A stretch of 64,000 nt of DNA from an uncultured Micrococcaceae bacterium (GCA_947502645.1 CANNAD010000001.1:992001-1056000); one strand, 5' to 3'. Shown: positions 7,314 through 17,611, numbered from the stretch's first letter. The notes: generated from the letters alone by a model not told the origin. Translations and numbers: made by a program.

Positions 7314-8090
7314 ATGAAAGTGATCGTACTGGTCAAAGAGGTCCCAGATACCTACGGCGACCGCAAACTCAATCTCGAGACCGGCCTCGCCGATCGCGAT
7401 GCGAGTGACACCGTGATTGACGAAATCACCGAGCGCGCTGTCGAAGCTGCACTGACGTACGCCGACGCCCACGAGGGCACTGAGGTCACTGTGATGTCGC
7501 TGGCACCAGAAGGCGCCGTCGGGATTATCCGCAAGACCCTGGCAATGGGCGCGGGCAGCGCCATCCACATTGCAGACGAGGCACTCCTTGGCGCCGATGT
7601 GATGCTGACTGCCGAAGTGCTAGCTGCAGCGATCAAGCGGGCCGGCTTCGATCTGGTCATTGCCGGAAACTCCTCAACGGACGGGTCCGGAGGAATGGTG
7701 TCAGCAGCAATCGCCGAGCACCTCGACGTGCCACACGCCAGCCAGTTGAGCACCATGGAGATCGACGAGACGTCAGTGTCCGGTACACGGGAAGTCGACG
7801 GCGGTACGCAACAGGTCACGGCCGCCCTGCCTGCGGTCATCTCCATTACCGAAGCTTTCCCCGATCCACGATTCCCGAACTTCAAGGGCATCATGGCGGC
7901 GAAGAAGAAGCCGTTCGAGACGCTGACGCTTGCCGATCTTGGCATTGAGGCCGAGCAGCCGGACGTTGCGCGTTCCATCATGTTGAGTGTTTCCGAGAAG
8001 CCGGCACGCGATGCTGGCGTGAAGATTGTCGATGAGGGCGATGCAGGCGAAAAACTTGCCGAGTTCCTGATTGAAAACCGTCTGGTGTGA
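7314..8090 (+). CDS. etfB: electron transfer flavoprotein subunit beta
   Basis: A 258-residue protein starting [20 protein letters not shown] at ATG 7314 behind GAAGGAGAAGC, a good RBS. It shows the ETF-beta layout: an adenine-nucleotide alpha-hydrolase fold with [41 protein letters not shown] and the C-terminal [14 protein letters not shown] arm. With EtfA it forms a soluble FAD heterodimer that takes electrons from acyl-CoA or other dehydrogenases. The stop at 8090 is 11 bp from etfA, so the two are one transcript. Confidence 0.96.
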   Translation: MKVIVLVKEVPDTYGDRKLNLETGLADRDASDTVIDEITERAVEAALTYADAHEGTEVTVMSLAPEGAVGIIRKTLAMGAGSAIHIADEALLGADVMLTAEVLAAAIKRAGFDLVIAGNSSTDGSGGMVSAAIAEHLDVPHASQLSTMEIDETSVSGTREVDGGTQQVTAALPAVISITEAFPDPRFPNFKGIMAAKKKPFETLTLADLGIEAEQPDVARSIMLSVSEKPARDAGVKIVDEGDAGEKLAEFLIENRLV

Positions 8091-8101
8091 GGGAGAAACC
8101 C

Positions 8102-9073
8102 ATGGCCGAATTTGCACAGGACTCTATTCTTGTTGTCGTCGAGACGGCGCCCTCCGGCGGTCTCGGTAAGTCTGCCGGGGAGCTCATCGGTGCCGCGGAT
8201 TCCGTTGGGACTCCGGTGGTGCTGCTGCTTGGCAAGGCCGAATACGCCGCTGAGTTGGCCGAGCTCGGGGCCTCGCGGGTACTTGTTGCCGAAGCCGCTG
8301 CCGGGCAGGACCTCGTGGTGCCTGCAGTGGACGCACTGACCGCGGCGGCATTGCTCGTGCAGCCGGATGCTGTGCTCCTGTCGCACTCGCCGGACAGCCA
8401 GGACATTGCAGCCCGTTTTGCCGTCCGCACCCGCAGCGCAGTGTGCGTCGACGCGGTCTCCCTGTCGCGCGATGACCTTGGAATTGTTGCTGACCACTCC
8501 GTTTACGGCGGTGCGTACAACTCGACGTCAACCGCCACCTTCGGCGCTCCCGTCATCACACTTCGCCGGGGGTCCGTCGAGGCACGTGCAGAAGCGCAGC
8601 CCCTGGAGCAGCAGGAACTCGACTTCGAGCCCTCCGGCAAGCCCGCTGCAACCGTGTTGTCCTTCGAGGCTGAAACCGGGGGATCGACCCGCCCTGAACT
8701 TCGCGGAGCCACCAAGGTTGTTGCCGGGGGCCGGGGACTTGAGTCCGCGGAACGCTTCGCACTCGTTGAGGAACTCGCCGACGCACTGGGCGCCGCGATC
8801 GGTGCCTCCCGCGCCGCCGTCGACGCCGGCTTTGTTCCAGCGAATCATCAGGTAGGGCAAACCGGCGTCTCCGTTTCGCCGCAGCTCTACGTGGCGCTTG
8901 GCATCTCAGGGGCAATCCAGCACCGGGCCGGCATGCAGACCTCGAAAACCATCGTCGCCATCAACAAGGACGCCGACGCCCCCATCTTCGACGTCGCCGA
9001 CTTCGGCATTGTCGGGGACCTCTTCACGGTGGTTCCACAGCTCGTGCAGGCCCTTGACGCACGGAAGAAGTAG
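8102..9073 (+). CDS. etfA: electron transfer flavoprotein subunit alpha
   Basis: A 323-residue protein from ATG 8102, preceded by GAGGGAGAAACCC. The N-terminal half is the ETF domain; the C-terminal half is the FAD-binding domain with [59 protein letters not shown] and [17 protein letters not shown], the family signature. It pairs with EtfB just upstream. Two bases separate its stop from the next gene, a membrane cytochrome b, suggesting that the reduced flavoprotein and that protein are functionally linked. Confidence 0.96.
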   Translation: MAEFAQDSILVVVETAPSGGLGKSAGELIGAADSVGTPVVLLLGKAEYAAELAELGASRVLVAEAAAGQDLVVPAVDALTAAALLVQPDAVLLSHSPDSQDIAARFAVRTRSAVCVDAVSLSRDDLGIVADHSVYGGAYNSTSTATFGAPVITLRRGSVEARAEAQPLEQQELDFEPSGKPAATVLSFEAETGGSTRPELRGATKVVAGGRGLESAERFALVEELADALGAAIGASRAAVDAGFVPANHQVGQTGVSVSPQLYVALGISGAIQHRAGMQTSKTIVAINKDADAPIFDVADFGIVGDLFTVVPQLVQALDARKK

Positions 9074-9075
9074 AG

Positions 9076-10845
9076 ATGGCATCAAACAGCTCTCAACTGC
9101 GTCGAGGTCTTCCGCGCACGCCCGGCGGGGAGCCGTGGCCGCCGGAGGGTAGTCTGCCCGACGCCGAGGCAGCACTCCCGGACGTTCCTCCGGCTGCGGA
9201 AACGGGCGGGGAACCGGTCGCCGAGCCCGCGGTCGCCGAACCCGCGGCAGCGGAGACCAGCCCGACGCCGGAGCCCGCAGCGACGGCGTCGTCTGCTCCG
9301 AAAGCTCAGCCAACACCCCAGGACTCTGCCAGCGGCGTCACCGTTCGCCGGGGTCTTCCGCGCACCCCCGGCGGAGAGCCCTGGCCTCCTTATGGCCGGG
9401 ACGTCGGTGCCGGGAACACCGCCGCTGCAGCCAGTGCCGCGCCGGAAGCTGTCGCGACCGAGCCGGTCACCTCGGAAGCACCCAAGCCTGAACCCGTCGG
9501 CGGAGACGCGACCGAAGACCGTCCGGCTTCTTCCCAACCCGCTGTCACTCCGCGCGCCAATACTCAAGCTGGCGCGACTCAAGCCGCTCCGGCTGCCGCG
9601 ATGAGCGGTAAAGCGCTTCGGCGAGGACTCCCTCGCACGCCAGGTGGAGAACCGTGGCCAGCCGCTGGGTACGCGCCAGCGGGCACACCGAAACCCGAGC
9701 CAGAACCGCAGCCATCAGAGCCGACGTCGCAACCTGCAGAGCCAACCTCCCCGCCGAAGGTCAGCTCCGCACCCGCGGTAACCACACCGGCACCCGAGAA
9801 GCCTGCCGAGCCCAAGCCCTCAGAACCGGCCTCACAACCCGAACCTGCAGAACCGGCGGCAACCGCGCCGGTCAAGCCGACGCCGGCCAAGCCCGAGCCT
9901 GCCAAGCCGGTCAGCCAGCCCCAAAAACCCGCACGCGAACCCGCCATGATCGGTGGTCGAACACTTGGTCGTTGGATGGTCCTCGGTGTGCTCACGCTGA
10001 TCGGTGCGATCGCCGTCGCCGGGATTCTGGTCCTTGCCGCGCGCGGCGTGACCACGCTGCCGGGCGGGCAGGAGTTCCTGGAACGCTATCCCGGCGAATA
10101 TGAGCTGCCTGCCGTCGCGGATACAGGCTTCGCAGCCTGGGCACGATGGACCCACTTCCTGAACTTCTTCCTCATCGTTCTGATCATCCGCTCCGGTCTC
10201 TTGGTGCGTCAGCAACAGAAACCGTCTGCGTACTGGACGCCCAGGAAGGGCGGGAAGAAAGTCTCGATCTACCTGTGGCTGCACACGTCTTTGGACATCC
10301 TGTGGCTGGTAAACGGGCTCGTGTTTGTGGTGTTGCTCTTTGCCACCGGACATTGGGCGCGAATTGTGCCAACCAGTTGGGAAGTGTTCCCGAATGCGGC
10401 GTCGGCGCTGCTGCAGTACATGATGCTGGACTGGCCCACGGAGAATGGCTGGGTCAACTACAACAGTCTTCAGCAGCTGATGTACTTCATCATCATTTTC
10501 GTTGCGGCTCCGCTCGCGGCGATCACGGGTGCACGGCTGAGCGAATGGTGGCCAAAGAACACGGAACGGTTGAACCGGGTATACCCGGCGCCGTTGGCCC
10601 GCGCGCTTCATTTCCCCACGATGTTGTTCTTCGTCGCCTTCATCCTCATTCACGTGTTCCTCGTCCTCGCAACGGGTGCGCTGCGGAACCTGAACCACAT
10701 GTTCGCTGGAACAGATGTGGTGAACTGGGCCGGTTTCTGGTGGTTCGTGGCAGCAATCCTGGTGACCGCAGGTGCCGTGGCGGCCGCCCGACCGCTCGTT
10801 CTCGCACCGATCGCCAACCTCTTCGGCAAGGTCAGCCAGAGGTAG
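9076..10845 (+). CDS. membrane cytochrome b-type protein with a triple [14 protein letters not shown]-motif N-terminal region
   Basis: A 589-residue two-part protein. Residues 1-290 are Pro/Ala/Glu-rich and probably disordered, with three copies of [14 protein letters not shown] at about 9-22, 91-104 and 182-195. Residues 296-320 form a first membrane helix ([19 protein letters not shown]). The rest resembles the cytochrome b561/formate-dehydrogenase-gamma fold, with several helices and candidate haem histidines in [30 protein letters not shown] and [10 protein letters not shown]. It follows etfA by 2 bp, so it may pass ETF electrons to or from the quinone pool (inference). GC-rich Pro/Glu runs are a low-complexity feature, not a frameshift. 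Confidence 0.75.
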   Translation: MASNSSQLRRGLPRTPGGEPWPPEGSLPDAEAALPDVPPAAETGGEPVAEPAVAEPAAAETSPTPEPAATASSAPKAQPTPQDSASGVTVRRGLPRTPGGEPWPPYGRDVGAGNTAAAASAAPEAVATEPVTSEAPKPEPVGGDATEDRPASSQPAVTPRANTQAGATQAAPAAAMSGKALRRGLPRTPGGEPWPAAGYAPAGTPKPEPEPQPSEPTSQPAEPTSPPKVSSAPAVTTPAPEKPAEPKPSEPASQPEPAEPAATAPVKPTPAKPEPAKPVSQPQKPAREPAMIGGRTLGRWMVLGVLTLIGAIAVAGILVLAARGVTTLPGGQEFLERYPGEYELPAVADTGFAAWARWTHFLNFFLIVLIIRSGLLVRQQQKPSAYWTPRKGGKKVSIYLWLHTSLDILWLVNGLVFVVLLFATGHWARIVPTSWEVFPNAASALLQYMMLDWPTENGWVNYNSLQQLMYFIIIFVAAPLAAITGARLSEWWPKNTERLNRVYPAPLARALHFPTMLFFVAFILIHVFLVLATGALRNLNHMFAGTDVVNWAGFWWFVAAILVTAGAVAAARPLVLAPIANLFGKVSQR

Positions 10846-10918
10846 AACTGCCCAGCCGCTGCCGGACTGAATGGGCCAGGGACTAGCGCCAGCACGCTTT
10901 CCCGGGAAAACTGGGCCT

Positions 10919-13393
10919 ATGGCGACGTCGGACCGTAAACAGCAGGCTGTGACCGTGGATGGTCGCAAGATCAGGCTGACGAGCCTGGGCAAGGTGTTGT
11001 ACCCGGAAACGGGCGACACCAAAGCCGATGTCCTGTCGTACTTCGCCGGCATCGGTGACCACCTGATCAGGCACGCCCGCAACAGGCCGGTCACGCGCAA
11101 GCGCTGGGTCAACGGCGTCGGCACCCCTGATAAACCGGGGCAGGTGTTCTTCCAGAAGAACCTCGACGAATCGGCGCCGGACTGGGTGAAGAGCTTCCCC
11201 ATCGAGCACAGCGACCACACGAATGATTATCCCGTCCTCAACGACCTCGCGACGCTGACCTGGCTCGGCCAGATCGCCGCCCTGGAAATCCATGTCCCGC
11301 AGTGGCAGTTCGGCCCGCGCGGCAAGATCAACAACCCGGACCGGTTGGTTCTGGACCTGGACCCGGGGGAGGGTGCGGGGCTCGCAGAGTGTGCGGAAGT
11401 TGCCCGTCATGCCCGCAGCATCCTGCAGGATATGGGTCTTGATCCACGGCCTGTCACCTCGGGTTCCAAGGGAATTCATCTCTACGCCGCACTGGATCGC
11501 AAGCAGACCTCGGACCAGGTCTCCGCCGTCGCCCATGAGTTGGCCCGGGCGCTGGAGGCGGACCATCCGGATCTTGCCGTCAGCGATATGAAGAAGACGC
11601 TCCGCAAGGGCAAGGTCCTCGTGGATTGGTCGCAGAACAACCGCAACAAGACCACCGTGGCGCCGTATTCGCTTCGCGGACGCTTCCGTCCTATGGTCGC
11701 GGCTCCCCGCACCTGGGAAGAGCTGGACGATCCTGCTCTTGACCAGCTGGACTACGAACAGGTCCTCGAACGGGTGGAGAAGGACGGCGACCTCCTTGAG
11801 GACATGGCTGCCGGAACGATGGATGAGGAATCGCTGGAGGAGGCGGTGCAGGAGACGCTCCCCACCGATCGGCTCAGCAAATACCGCTCCATGCGTGATG
11901 CAGCCAAAACGCCTGAGCCCGTACCTGAGGCGGTCAACAAGCGCGACGACGATTCGCTGCCCACCTTTGTGGTGCAGGAACATCACGCCCGGCGCCTTCA
12001 CTACGATTTCCGGTTGGAGCACGACGGCGTCCTGGTCTCGTGGGCGGTTCCCAAGGGGCCGCCGACGACGTCGGGCAAGAACAACCTGGCAGTGCAGACC
12101 GAGGACCACCCCTTGGAGTACGGAACGTTCGAAGGAAGTATTCCGAAAGGGGAATATGGCGCCGGTGAGGTCTATATCTGGGACCATGGCACGTACGAGA
12201 AGGAGAAGTGGCGCGACGGCAAGGAAGTTATCTGCGTTCTCCATGGTCAGCCCGACGGCGGCCTCGCCAAAGGCGGGTCGAGCGTGCGGAAGTACGCGCT
12301 CATCCATACGGGCGGCAGCTCATCGCAGCGCGGCGGAGAACGCAACTGGCTGATCCACCTGATGAAAGACCAGCCCACGGAGGAGCCGGCTGAGAAGAAG
12401 ACAGCCGATCAGAAGAAACTCCCCACCATCCGGCCCATGCTCGCGACGCTAGGCTCGACAGCAGAGATCAAGGACGAGGAAGACTGGGCGTTCGAGATGA
12501 AGTGGGACGGCATCCGGGCTATCGCCACGGTCAGCCCGGACGGCGTGCAGCTTCTCAGCCGCAACGGCAATGACATGACGGCGGTCTACCCGGAGCTGGC
12601 GGATCTCGGCAAGCACCTCAACGGAAACCAGGCCGTGCTGGACGGCGAAATCGTTGCGGTGAACAAGGCGGGACGCCCGGACTTCGGCCTGCTCCAGACC
12701 CGCATGAAACTGACCAGGAAAGCGGAGATCGAAGCGGCAGCACGCAAAACGCCGGTGCACTTCATGCTCTTCGATCTGCTGCATCTGGACGGCCAGTCCA
12801 CCGTCGGGTTGGAGTACTGCCAGCGGCGCGAAATTCTGGAACAAGCGGTCGAGGCCACGAAGGACGGCCACGTTCAGGTGCCGCCGGATATGGACCTCTC
12901 GCTTGCGGATGCCGTTCAGTCCAGCAAAGAATTAGGGCTGGAAGGCATCATGGCAAAGCGGGTTGACAGCACGTACAGCGCGGGACGACGGTCAAGGAGT
13001 TGGGTAAAAATCAAGAATCAGCTCACCCAGGAGGTAGTCGTCGTCGGGTGGCGGCCAGGCAAGGGAGCCCGGGAACGCAAAGTGGGTTCGCTGCTGGTGG
13101 CGGTGCCGGACGGCGTCGAACTCCGGTATGTGGGCCGCGTGGGCTCGGGACTGTCGGACAAGGAACTGGCCGAAGTGGGGGCGAGGCTGAAGAAAATGTC
13201 GCGGAAAACCGCCCCGCTCGACGACGTCCCCACCGCGGACGCAAAGGACGCCCAGTGGGTCCGGCCAGCGCTCGTGGGTGAGGTGCAGTATTCGGAGCGG
13301 ACCGACGGCGGCAAGCTTCGCCACCCCGTCTGGCGGGGGTGGCGCCCGGACAAGAAGCCGTCCGACGTCGTCGTCGAGCAGGCGCCGGAGTAA
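10919..13393 (+). CDS. ligD: multifunctional ATP-dependent DNA ligase LigD (Pol-PE-Lig)
   Basis: An 824-residue bacterial NHEJ enzyme with domain order polymerase, phosphoesterase, ligase, as in Mycobacterium. The primase-like polymerase domain (about 10-300) has the metal motif LDLDPGEG near 143-150 and SKGIHLYAALD. The 3'-phosphoesterase (about 349-480) shows FVVQEHHARRLHYDFRLEHD and PKGEYGAGEVYIWD. The ligase domain starts near 505, with the adenylated lysine in EMKWDGIRAIA (about 527) and an OB domain after VKIKNQLTQEVVV. ATG 10919 is preferred over the open frame from 10871. No Ku gene, its usual partner, is in this window. Confidence 0.95.
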   Translation: MATSDRKQQAVTVDGRKIRLTSLGKVLYPETGDTKADVLSYFAGIGDHLIRHARNRPVTRKRWVNGVGTPDKPGQVFFQKNLDESAPDWVKSFPIEHSDHTNDYPVLNDLATLTWLGQIAALEIHVPQWQFGPRGKINNPDRLVLDLDPGEGAGLAECAEVARHARSILQDMGLDPRPVTSGSKGIHLYAALDRKQTSDQVSAVAHELARALEADHPDLAVSDMKKTLRKGKVLVDWSQNNRNKTTVAPYSLRGRFRPMVAAPRTWEELDDPALDQLDYEQVLERVEKDGDLLEDMAAGTMDEESLEEAVQETLPTDRLSKYRSMRDAAKTPEPVPEAVNKRDDDSLPTFVVQEHHARRLHYDFRLEHDGVLVSWAVPKGPPTTSGKNNLAVQTEDHPLEYGTFEGSIPKGEYGAGEVYIWDHGTYEKEKWRDGKEVICVLHGQPDGGLAKGGSSVRKYALIHTGGSSSQRGGERNWLIHLMKDQPTEEPAEKKTADQKKLPTIRPMLATLGSTAEIKDEEDWAFEMKWDGIRAIATVSPDGVQLLSRNGNDMTAVYPELADLGKHLNGNQAVLDGEIVAVNKAGRPDFGLLQTRMKLTRKAEIEAAARKTPVHFMLFDLLHLDGQSTVGLEYCQRREILEQAVEATKDGHVQVPPDMDLSLADAVQSSKELGLEGIMAKRVDSTYSAGRRSRSWVKIKNQLTQEVVVVGWRPGKGARERKVGSLLVAVPDGVELRYVGRVGSGLSDKELAEVGARLKKMSRKTAPLDDVPTADAKDAQWVRPALVGEVQYSERTDGGKLRHPVWRGWRPDKKPSDVVVEQAPE

Positions 13394-13420
13394 ACGTTTC
13401 GCAACAGGGAGGACGATGGC

Positions 13421-15805
13421 ATGAACGATCTCAACGTTGATGGGATCCACCGGTGGTGGCGGGCAGCGAACTACCTCTCGGTGGGGCAGATCTACCTGCG
13501 GGACAATCCTCTGCTGCAGGAAGCGCTGCGGCCGGAGCACATCAAGGCCCGGCTCCTCGGCCACTGGGGCACCACGCCTGGGTTGAACTTCATCTATGCG
13601 CACCTGAACCGCGTCATTAGCCGCGACAAGCGAAGCGTCCTGTTCATCACGGGACCAGGGCACGGCGGTCCGGCGAATGTGGCGAACGCGTACCTCGAGG
13701 GGACGTATTCGGAGATCTACACGCACATCCGGCACGACCGGGAAGGGCTACGCGAACTGTTCAGGCAGTTCAGTTACCCCGGCGGAATCCCCTCCCACGC
13801 CGCGCCCGAAACCCCGGGGTCCATCAATGAGGGCGGCGAACTGGGCTACTCACTGGCTCACGCCTACGGGGCCGTTTTCGACAACCCTGATCTGATCGCG
13901 GCCACCGTGATTGGCGACGGCGAGGCCGAGACCGGACCGCTCGCAGCGAGCTGGCACTCCAACAGTTTCCTCGACCCGGCGGTCGACGGCGCCGTACTGC
14001 CCATCCTGCACCTCAACGGCTACAAGATCGCGAACCCAACCATCCTCGCGCGCATGCCCGAGGAGCAGCTGAAAGCCCTCATGACCGGCTACGGGTACAC
14101 CCCGCACTTTGTCACCGTGGAGGACCCGAAAGCATTCGACCAGGCCCACCGCGACTTCGCCGAAACGCTCGACGCCTGCCTGCAGGAAATCGACGCGATC
14201 CAACAGGAACACCGGAACGGTGACAAGAAGACCGATAAACACCCGCCCCGCTGGCCCATGATCGTGCTGCGCTCGCCGAAGGGGTGGACCGGGCCCGACG
14301 TCGTTGACGGCAATCAGGTTGAGGGCACATGGCGTTCGCATCAGGTGCCGCTGTCCGAGGTGTCCACCAATGAGGAGCATCTGCAGCAGCTCGAGAACTG
14401 GATGCGCTCCTACGCCCCTGAGGAACTCTTCACGGACGACGGCGTTCTGCGCCAGGAGGTCCAGGAGCAGGCGCCCGACGGCGACCTCCGCATGAGCGCG
14501 ACGCCCTATGCCAACGGCGGCCGGCTGCTCAAGGACCTGCGCCTGCCCCGGTACGAGGATCACGCCGTCGAGGTCAAGCGGCCGGGCGAGGAAAAGACCA
14601 GCCCGATGATCAACATCGGCAACTATCTGCGCGAAGTCATCGAGTTGAACCCGGATAATTTCCGCATCATGGGCCCTGATGAGACGGCGTCCAACCGGCT
14701 TCAGGCCGTCTATGACGTGACGGACAAGGTGTGGGAGCAGGACCTGCACGACGTCGATGAGCACCTTGCACGTTCGGGCCGGGTCATGGAGGTCCTCAGT
14801 GAACACCTGTGCCAGGGCTGGCTGGAGGGCTACCTGCTGACCGGCAGACACGGTGTTTTCAACTGCTACGAGGCGTTCGTCCACATCGTCGATTCGATGT
14901 TCAACCAGCACGCCAAATGGCTGAAGGTGCATCAGGATCTCCCGTGGCGCCAACCCATTGCGTCGCTGAATTACATGCTTTCCAGCCACGTGTGGCAGCA
15001 GGACCACAACGGTTTCAGCCATCAGGACCCCGGTTTCATTGACCACGTGGCCAACAAGAAGGCGGACGTCATCCGCGTCTACCTCCCGCCGGACGCGAAC
15101 ACCATGGTCGCCGTCACGGAGCACTGTCTGCAGACTCGCGACACCGTGAACGTCATTGTCACCGGCAAACAGCCGACGCCGTCCTGGCTTGGGCCGGAGG
15201 AAGCACGGCTGCACTTCGCCCGCGGCATCGGGACGTGGGATTTCGCCGGCCATGAGACCGAGGGGGAGGAGCCCGACGTCGTCCTCGGTTGTGCAGGAGA
15301 TGTCCCGACGCTGGAAGTCGTGGCTGCTGCGGGACTGTTGCGTGAGCACCTGCCGCAGCTGAAGGTGCGGGTGGTGAACGTCGTCGACCTGATGCGCTTG
15401 CAGGACGCGAAGGAACACCCGCACGGTCTGCAGCACAAGGACTTTGACAACCTGTTCACCGAGGACAAGCCCGTTATTTTCGCGTACCACGGCTACCCGT
15501 GGATGATCCACCGCCTGACGTACCGCCGCACGAATCACGGAAATATTCATGTTCGGGGATATAAGGAAGAGGGGACAACCACTACCCCGTTCGACATGGC
15601 GATGATGAACCAGATCGACCGGTTCCAGCTGGCCATCGACGTCGTGGACCGTGTGCCCTCACTCGGGGCGTCGCAGGCGGTCTTCCGTCAGTGGCTGCAG
15701 GATGAACGGCAGCGGACGTGGCAGCACACGCGTGACGAGGGCAAGGACCCCGACAGCATCACCGGTTGGACGTTGGACGAATCCTTACCCGACGATGCAC
15801 AGTAG
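13421..15805 (+). CDS. xfp: xylulose-5-phosphate / fructose-6-phosphate phosphoketolase
   Basis: A 794-residue thiamine-diphosphate enzyme that splits xylulose 5-phosphate (and often fructose 6-phosphate) with phosphate to acetyl phosphate and an aldose phosphate. Family hallmarks: [16 protein letters not shown] at the N-terminus, [19 protein letters not shown], the TPP motif [19 protein letters not shown] and the C-terminal [16 protein letters not shown]. Length is normal (about 790-820). GGGAGGACG precedes ATG 13421. No acetate kinase or phosphotransacetylase lies alongside in this window. Confidence 0.96.
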   Translation: MNDLNVDGIHRWWRAANYLSVGQIYLRDNPLLQEALRPEHIKARLLGHWGTTPGLNFIYAHLNRVISRDKRSVLFITGPGHGGPANVANAYLEGTYSEIYTHIRHDREGLRELFRQFSYPGGIPSHAAPETPGSINEGGELGYSLAHAYGAVFDNPDLIAATVIGDGEAETGPLAASWHSNSFLDPAVDGAVLPILHLNGYKIANPTILARMPEEQLKALMTGYGYTPHFVTVEDPKAFDQAHRDFAETLDACLQEIDAIQQEHRNGDKKTDKHPPRWPMIVLRSPKGWTGPDVVDGNQVEGTWRSHQVPLSEVSTNEEHLQQLENWMRSYAPEELFTDDGVLRQEVQEQAPDGDLRMSATPYANGGRLLKDLRLPRYEDHAVEVKRPGEEKTSPMINIGNYLREVIELNPDNFRIMGPDETASNRLQAVYDVTDKVWEQDLHDVDEHLARSGRVMEVLSEHLCQGWLEGYLLTGRHGVFNCYEAFVHIVDSMFNQHAKWLKVHQDLPWRQPIASLNYMLSSHVWQQDHNGFSHQDPGFIDHVANKKADVIRVYLPPDANTMVAVTEHCLQTRDTVNVIVTGKQPTPSWLGPEEARLHFARGIGTWDFAGHETEGEEPDVVLGCAGDVPTLEVVAAAGLLREHLPQLKVRVVNVVDLMRLQDAKEHPHGLQHKDFDNLFTEDKPVIFAYHGYPWMIHRLTYRRTNHGNIHVRGYKEEGTTTTPFDMAMMNQIDRFQLAIDVVDRVPSLGASQAVFRQWLQDERQRTWQHTRDEGKDPDSITGWTLDESLPDDAQ

Positions 15806-15841
15806 GCTTAGGGAACAATCCCGCAACAGAAGGAGCGCACC

Positions 15842-16306
15842 ATGTCGGAAAAGCGAATCACGGCAACACGCACCATCGACGCCGCCGCCGCGGACATTTT
15901 CAAGGTCCTCTCGAACCCGGAACGGCACGCCCAGATCGATGGATCAGGAATGGTCCAGTCCGATGACGTCTCGAACCGCATCACCGGAACTGGCCAAAAA
16001 TTCACCATGAACCAGAACTGGGACAAGATGGGCGGCGACTACAAAACCGACAATCACGTCACCGGTTATGACGAGAACAAGCTGCTCGCCTGGAAAACCG
16101 CACCCGCGGGCACTGAACCTCCTGGCTGGGAATGGGTCTGGGAGCTTCAGTCGCAGGGCCCCGACTCCACACAGGTTTCCGTGAGCTACGACTGGAGCGA
16201 CGTCACCGACAAGGAAGTCCTGAAAAAGGTGTCCTTCCCGGCGGTGTCCCAGGAGGAGCTGGAAACCTCGCTCGGCAATCTGGCCGCAGCGGTTTCCGAG
16301 GCCTAG
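15842..16306 (+). CDS. SRPBCC (START/Bet v1-like) family protein
   Basis: A 154-residue single-domain protein, MSEKRITATRTIDAAAADIF, with the START-like pattern of an N-terminal strand and helix (IFKVLSNPERHAQIDGSGM), a long beta sheet (WEWVWELQSQGPDSTQVSVSY) and a C-terminal helix (EELETSLGNLAAAVSE). These bind hydrophobic ligands or act as polyketide cyclase-like proteins; the ligand is unknown. AGAAGGAGCGCACC gives a strong RBS. It follows xfp by 36 bp and its stop overlaps the convergent SMR stop in a CTAG. Confidence 0.85.
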   Translation: MSEKRITATRTIDAAAADIFKVLSNPERHAQIDGSGMVQSDDVSNRITGTGQKFTMNQNWDKMGGDYKTDNHVTGYDENKLLAWKTAPAGTEPPGWEWVWELQSQGPDSTQVSVSYDWSDVTDKEVLKKVSFPAVSQEELETSLGNLAAAVSEA

Positions 16307-16665
16307 TCCTCAGGAATACTTCCGCGGGGCCAGGCCGTCCGGGCCTCGTGGGAGTCGACGAACTTCAGCCCGATGACGCACGCAACGATGCCGGCAAGGA
16401 ACAGGACTTTCAGGACGCTCACCGCCTCGCCGTCGAACATTACGGCGTACGCCACGGTCAGGACTGCTCCCAAACCGGTCCAGACGGCGTAGGCCGTGCC
16501 TACCGGGATGCCGCGCATCGCGTAGGAAAGTCCTGCCATGCTGATGGCGAGGGCAACGAAGAAAATGAGCGACGACGTCGGCTCTGTCAGTCCGTCGGAC
16601 TCGCCCAGGGCAGTGGCCCAGACAGCTTCCATGACGGCGCTCGCTAGCAGAACGATCCAATGCAT
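16303..16665 (-). CDS. SMR-family exporter subunit, second gene of a pair
   Basis: A 120-residue small multidrug resistance protein with four membrane helices. It has the essential membrane Glu13 (VMEAVWATAL), the GIPVGTAYAVWTGLGAVLT loop and a C-terminal extension (DSHEARTAWPRGSIPED) that its partner lacks. It begins 3 bp after the stop of the partner gene at 16669. Paired SMR genes form heterodimers with opposite topologies; several such pairs, YkkCD among them, export guanidinium or cationic compounds. The sequence is closest to the SugE/Gdx type; the substrate is inferred only. Confidence 0.88.
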   Translation of the reverse strand: MHWIVLLASAVMEAVWATALGESDGLTEPTSSLIFFVALAISMAGLSYAMRGIPVGTAYAVWTGLGAVLTVAYAVMFDGEAVSVLKVLFLAGIVACVIGLKFVDSHEARTAWPRGSIPED

Positions 16666-16668
16666 GAG

Positions 16669-16983
16669 CTAGCCAACCACTTTGAGGCCGGCGACGCACC
16701 CGACGATGCCCATCAGGAGCAGCACCTTGACCAGAGTGGCTCGTTCCGTCCCGAAGGCCATGGAGTAGGAGGCTGTCAGAACGGCGCCGATCCCCACCCA
16801 CACGGCATACGCGGTTCCCACGGGAATGCCGGTCATGGCATAAGCCAAGCCAGCCATGCTGAGGGTCAGCGATGCAGCAAAGAGCAACGTGGGCCGGACC
16901 CGCCGAAAATTATTGGAGGCGTCCAGCGCAGTCGCCCACACTGCTTCGAGGACGCCAGCCAGAACCAGAATCATCCATTCCAC
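16669..16983 (-). CDS. SMR-family exporter subunit, first gene of a pair (SugE/Gdx-like)
   Basis: A 104-residue four-helix membrane protein, MEWMILVLAGVLEAVWATAL, with Glu13 in the first helix and GIPVGTAYAVWVGIGAVLTA between helices 2 and 3. Close resemblance to SugE/Gdx proteins suggests guanidinium or quaternary-ammonium export. It lies 9 bp downstream of the corrinoid adenosyltransferase stop, so the three genes probably share a transcript. No guanidine riboswitch fits in the 9-bp gap, so regulation must come from the promoter ahead of the adenosyltransferase. Confidence 0.88.
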   Translation of the reverse strand: MEWMILVLAGVLEAVWATALDASNNFRRVRPTLLFAASLTLSMAGLAYAMTGIPVGTAYAVWVGIGAVLTASYSMAFGTERATLVKVLLLMGIVGCVAGLKVVG

Positions 16984-16992
16984 GGATATGGG

Positions 16993-17604
16993 TCAGGCTT
17001 CGTCCTGCTGTTCCACGGGACGCACCGACGCCTCAGGCGCCCAGGTGATGTCGCCGTGTTCGGCGTTGGCCGCGCGCGCAAGCACAAACAGCAGGGCCGA
17101 GAGGCGGTTCAGATACTTCCCGATCAGCGGATTCTGTGACTCCGGATGCTCATCGACCGCCTTCCACACAGCGCGTTCAGCCCGTCGGACAACCCCGCGT
17201 GCCTGGTAGAGGACGGCAGCAGAAAGTGTTCCGCCCGGTAGCACCATGCCGCTGAGGTCCCGGGCTTGTTGGGCGAAATGGTCAATCGCGCGCTCAAGCC
17301 GCTCGATGTGGCCCTCAACAATGCGCGCCGAGGCTTCCTTCTCAGCGTTGACGGGCGTCTTAAGGTCTGCGAGGGCATCGAAGAGATCGTTCTGCACGCT
17401 GATCAGGGTCGAGGACACTTCGTTGGATACACCTCCGAGAGCGATCGCAACACTGACCGCCGCATTGGCTTCATCGCATTCCGCGTAGGCCACCACCCGC
17501 GGATCATGTTTGGCCAATTCACCGTACTCTCCAAATACCGTGCGCCCGTTGTCACCTTCCCGGGTGTAGTAGGGATCCTCCATCGTGTTCTCGCGCTCAG
17601 TCAT
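16993..17604 (-). CDS. PduO-type ATP:cob(I)alamin adenosyltransferase
   Basis: A 203-residue protein that transfers adenosyl from ATP to cob(I)alamin to make coenzyme B12. It has the PduO fold motifs: YTREGDNGRTVFGEYGELAK near the N-terminus (normally TxxGDxGxT), AYAECDEANAAVSVA, LISVQNDLFDALADL, VLPGGTLSAAVLYQARGVVRRAER and the C-terminal YLNRLSALLFVLARAAN. ATG 17604 precedes the family start by about 10 residues; ATG 17583 would also work. The frame is open far upstream inside the divergent BCCT gene, which is not coding. First gene of a three-gene operon with the SMR pair. Confidence 0.92.
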   Translation of the reverse strand: MTERENTMEDPYYTREGDNGRTVFGEYGELAKHDPRVVAYAECDEANAAVSVAIALGGVSNEVSSTLISVQNDLFDALADLKTPVNAEKEASARIVEGHIERLERAIDHFAQQARDLSGMVLPGGTLSAAVLYQARGVVRRAERAVWKAVDEHPESQNPLIGKYLNRLSALLFVLARAANAEHGDITWAPEASVRPVEQQDEA

Positions 17605-17611
17605 AGGGGCA

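Noticed and set aside
9579-11220. Gly/Arg-rich minus-strand frames opposite the Pro/Glu-rich part of the cytochrome gene
   Set aside because: Low-complexity antisense of repeated codons; no start context or family.
10883-12307. Long minus-strand open frame opposite ligD
   Set aside because: The plus frame contains all LigD motifs; the antisense translation is featureless.
13850-15550. Long minus-strand open frame (566 codons) opposite the phosphoketolase gene
   Set aside because: It is the antisense shadow of a highly conserved enzyme; the translation lacks any family motif and reflects high-GC codon bias.
16984-16992. Guanidine riboswitch ahead of the SMR pair
   Set aside because: Only 9 bp separate the pair from the upstream gene, too little for a riboswitch.
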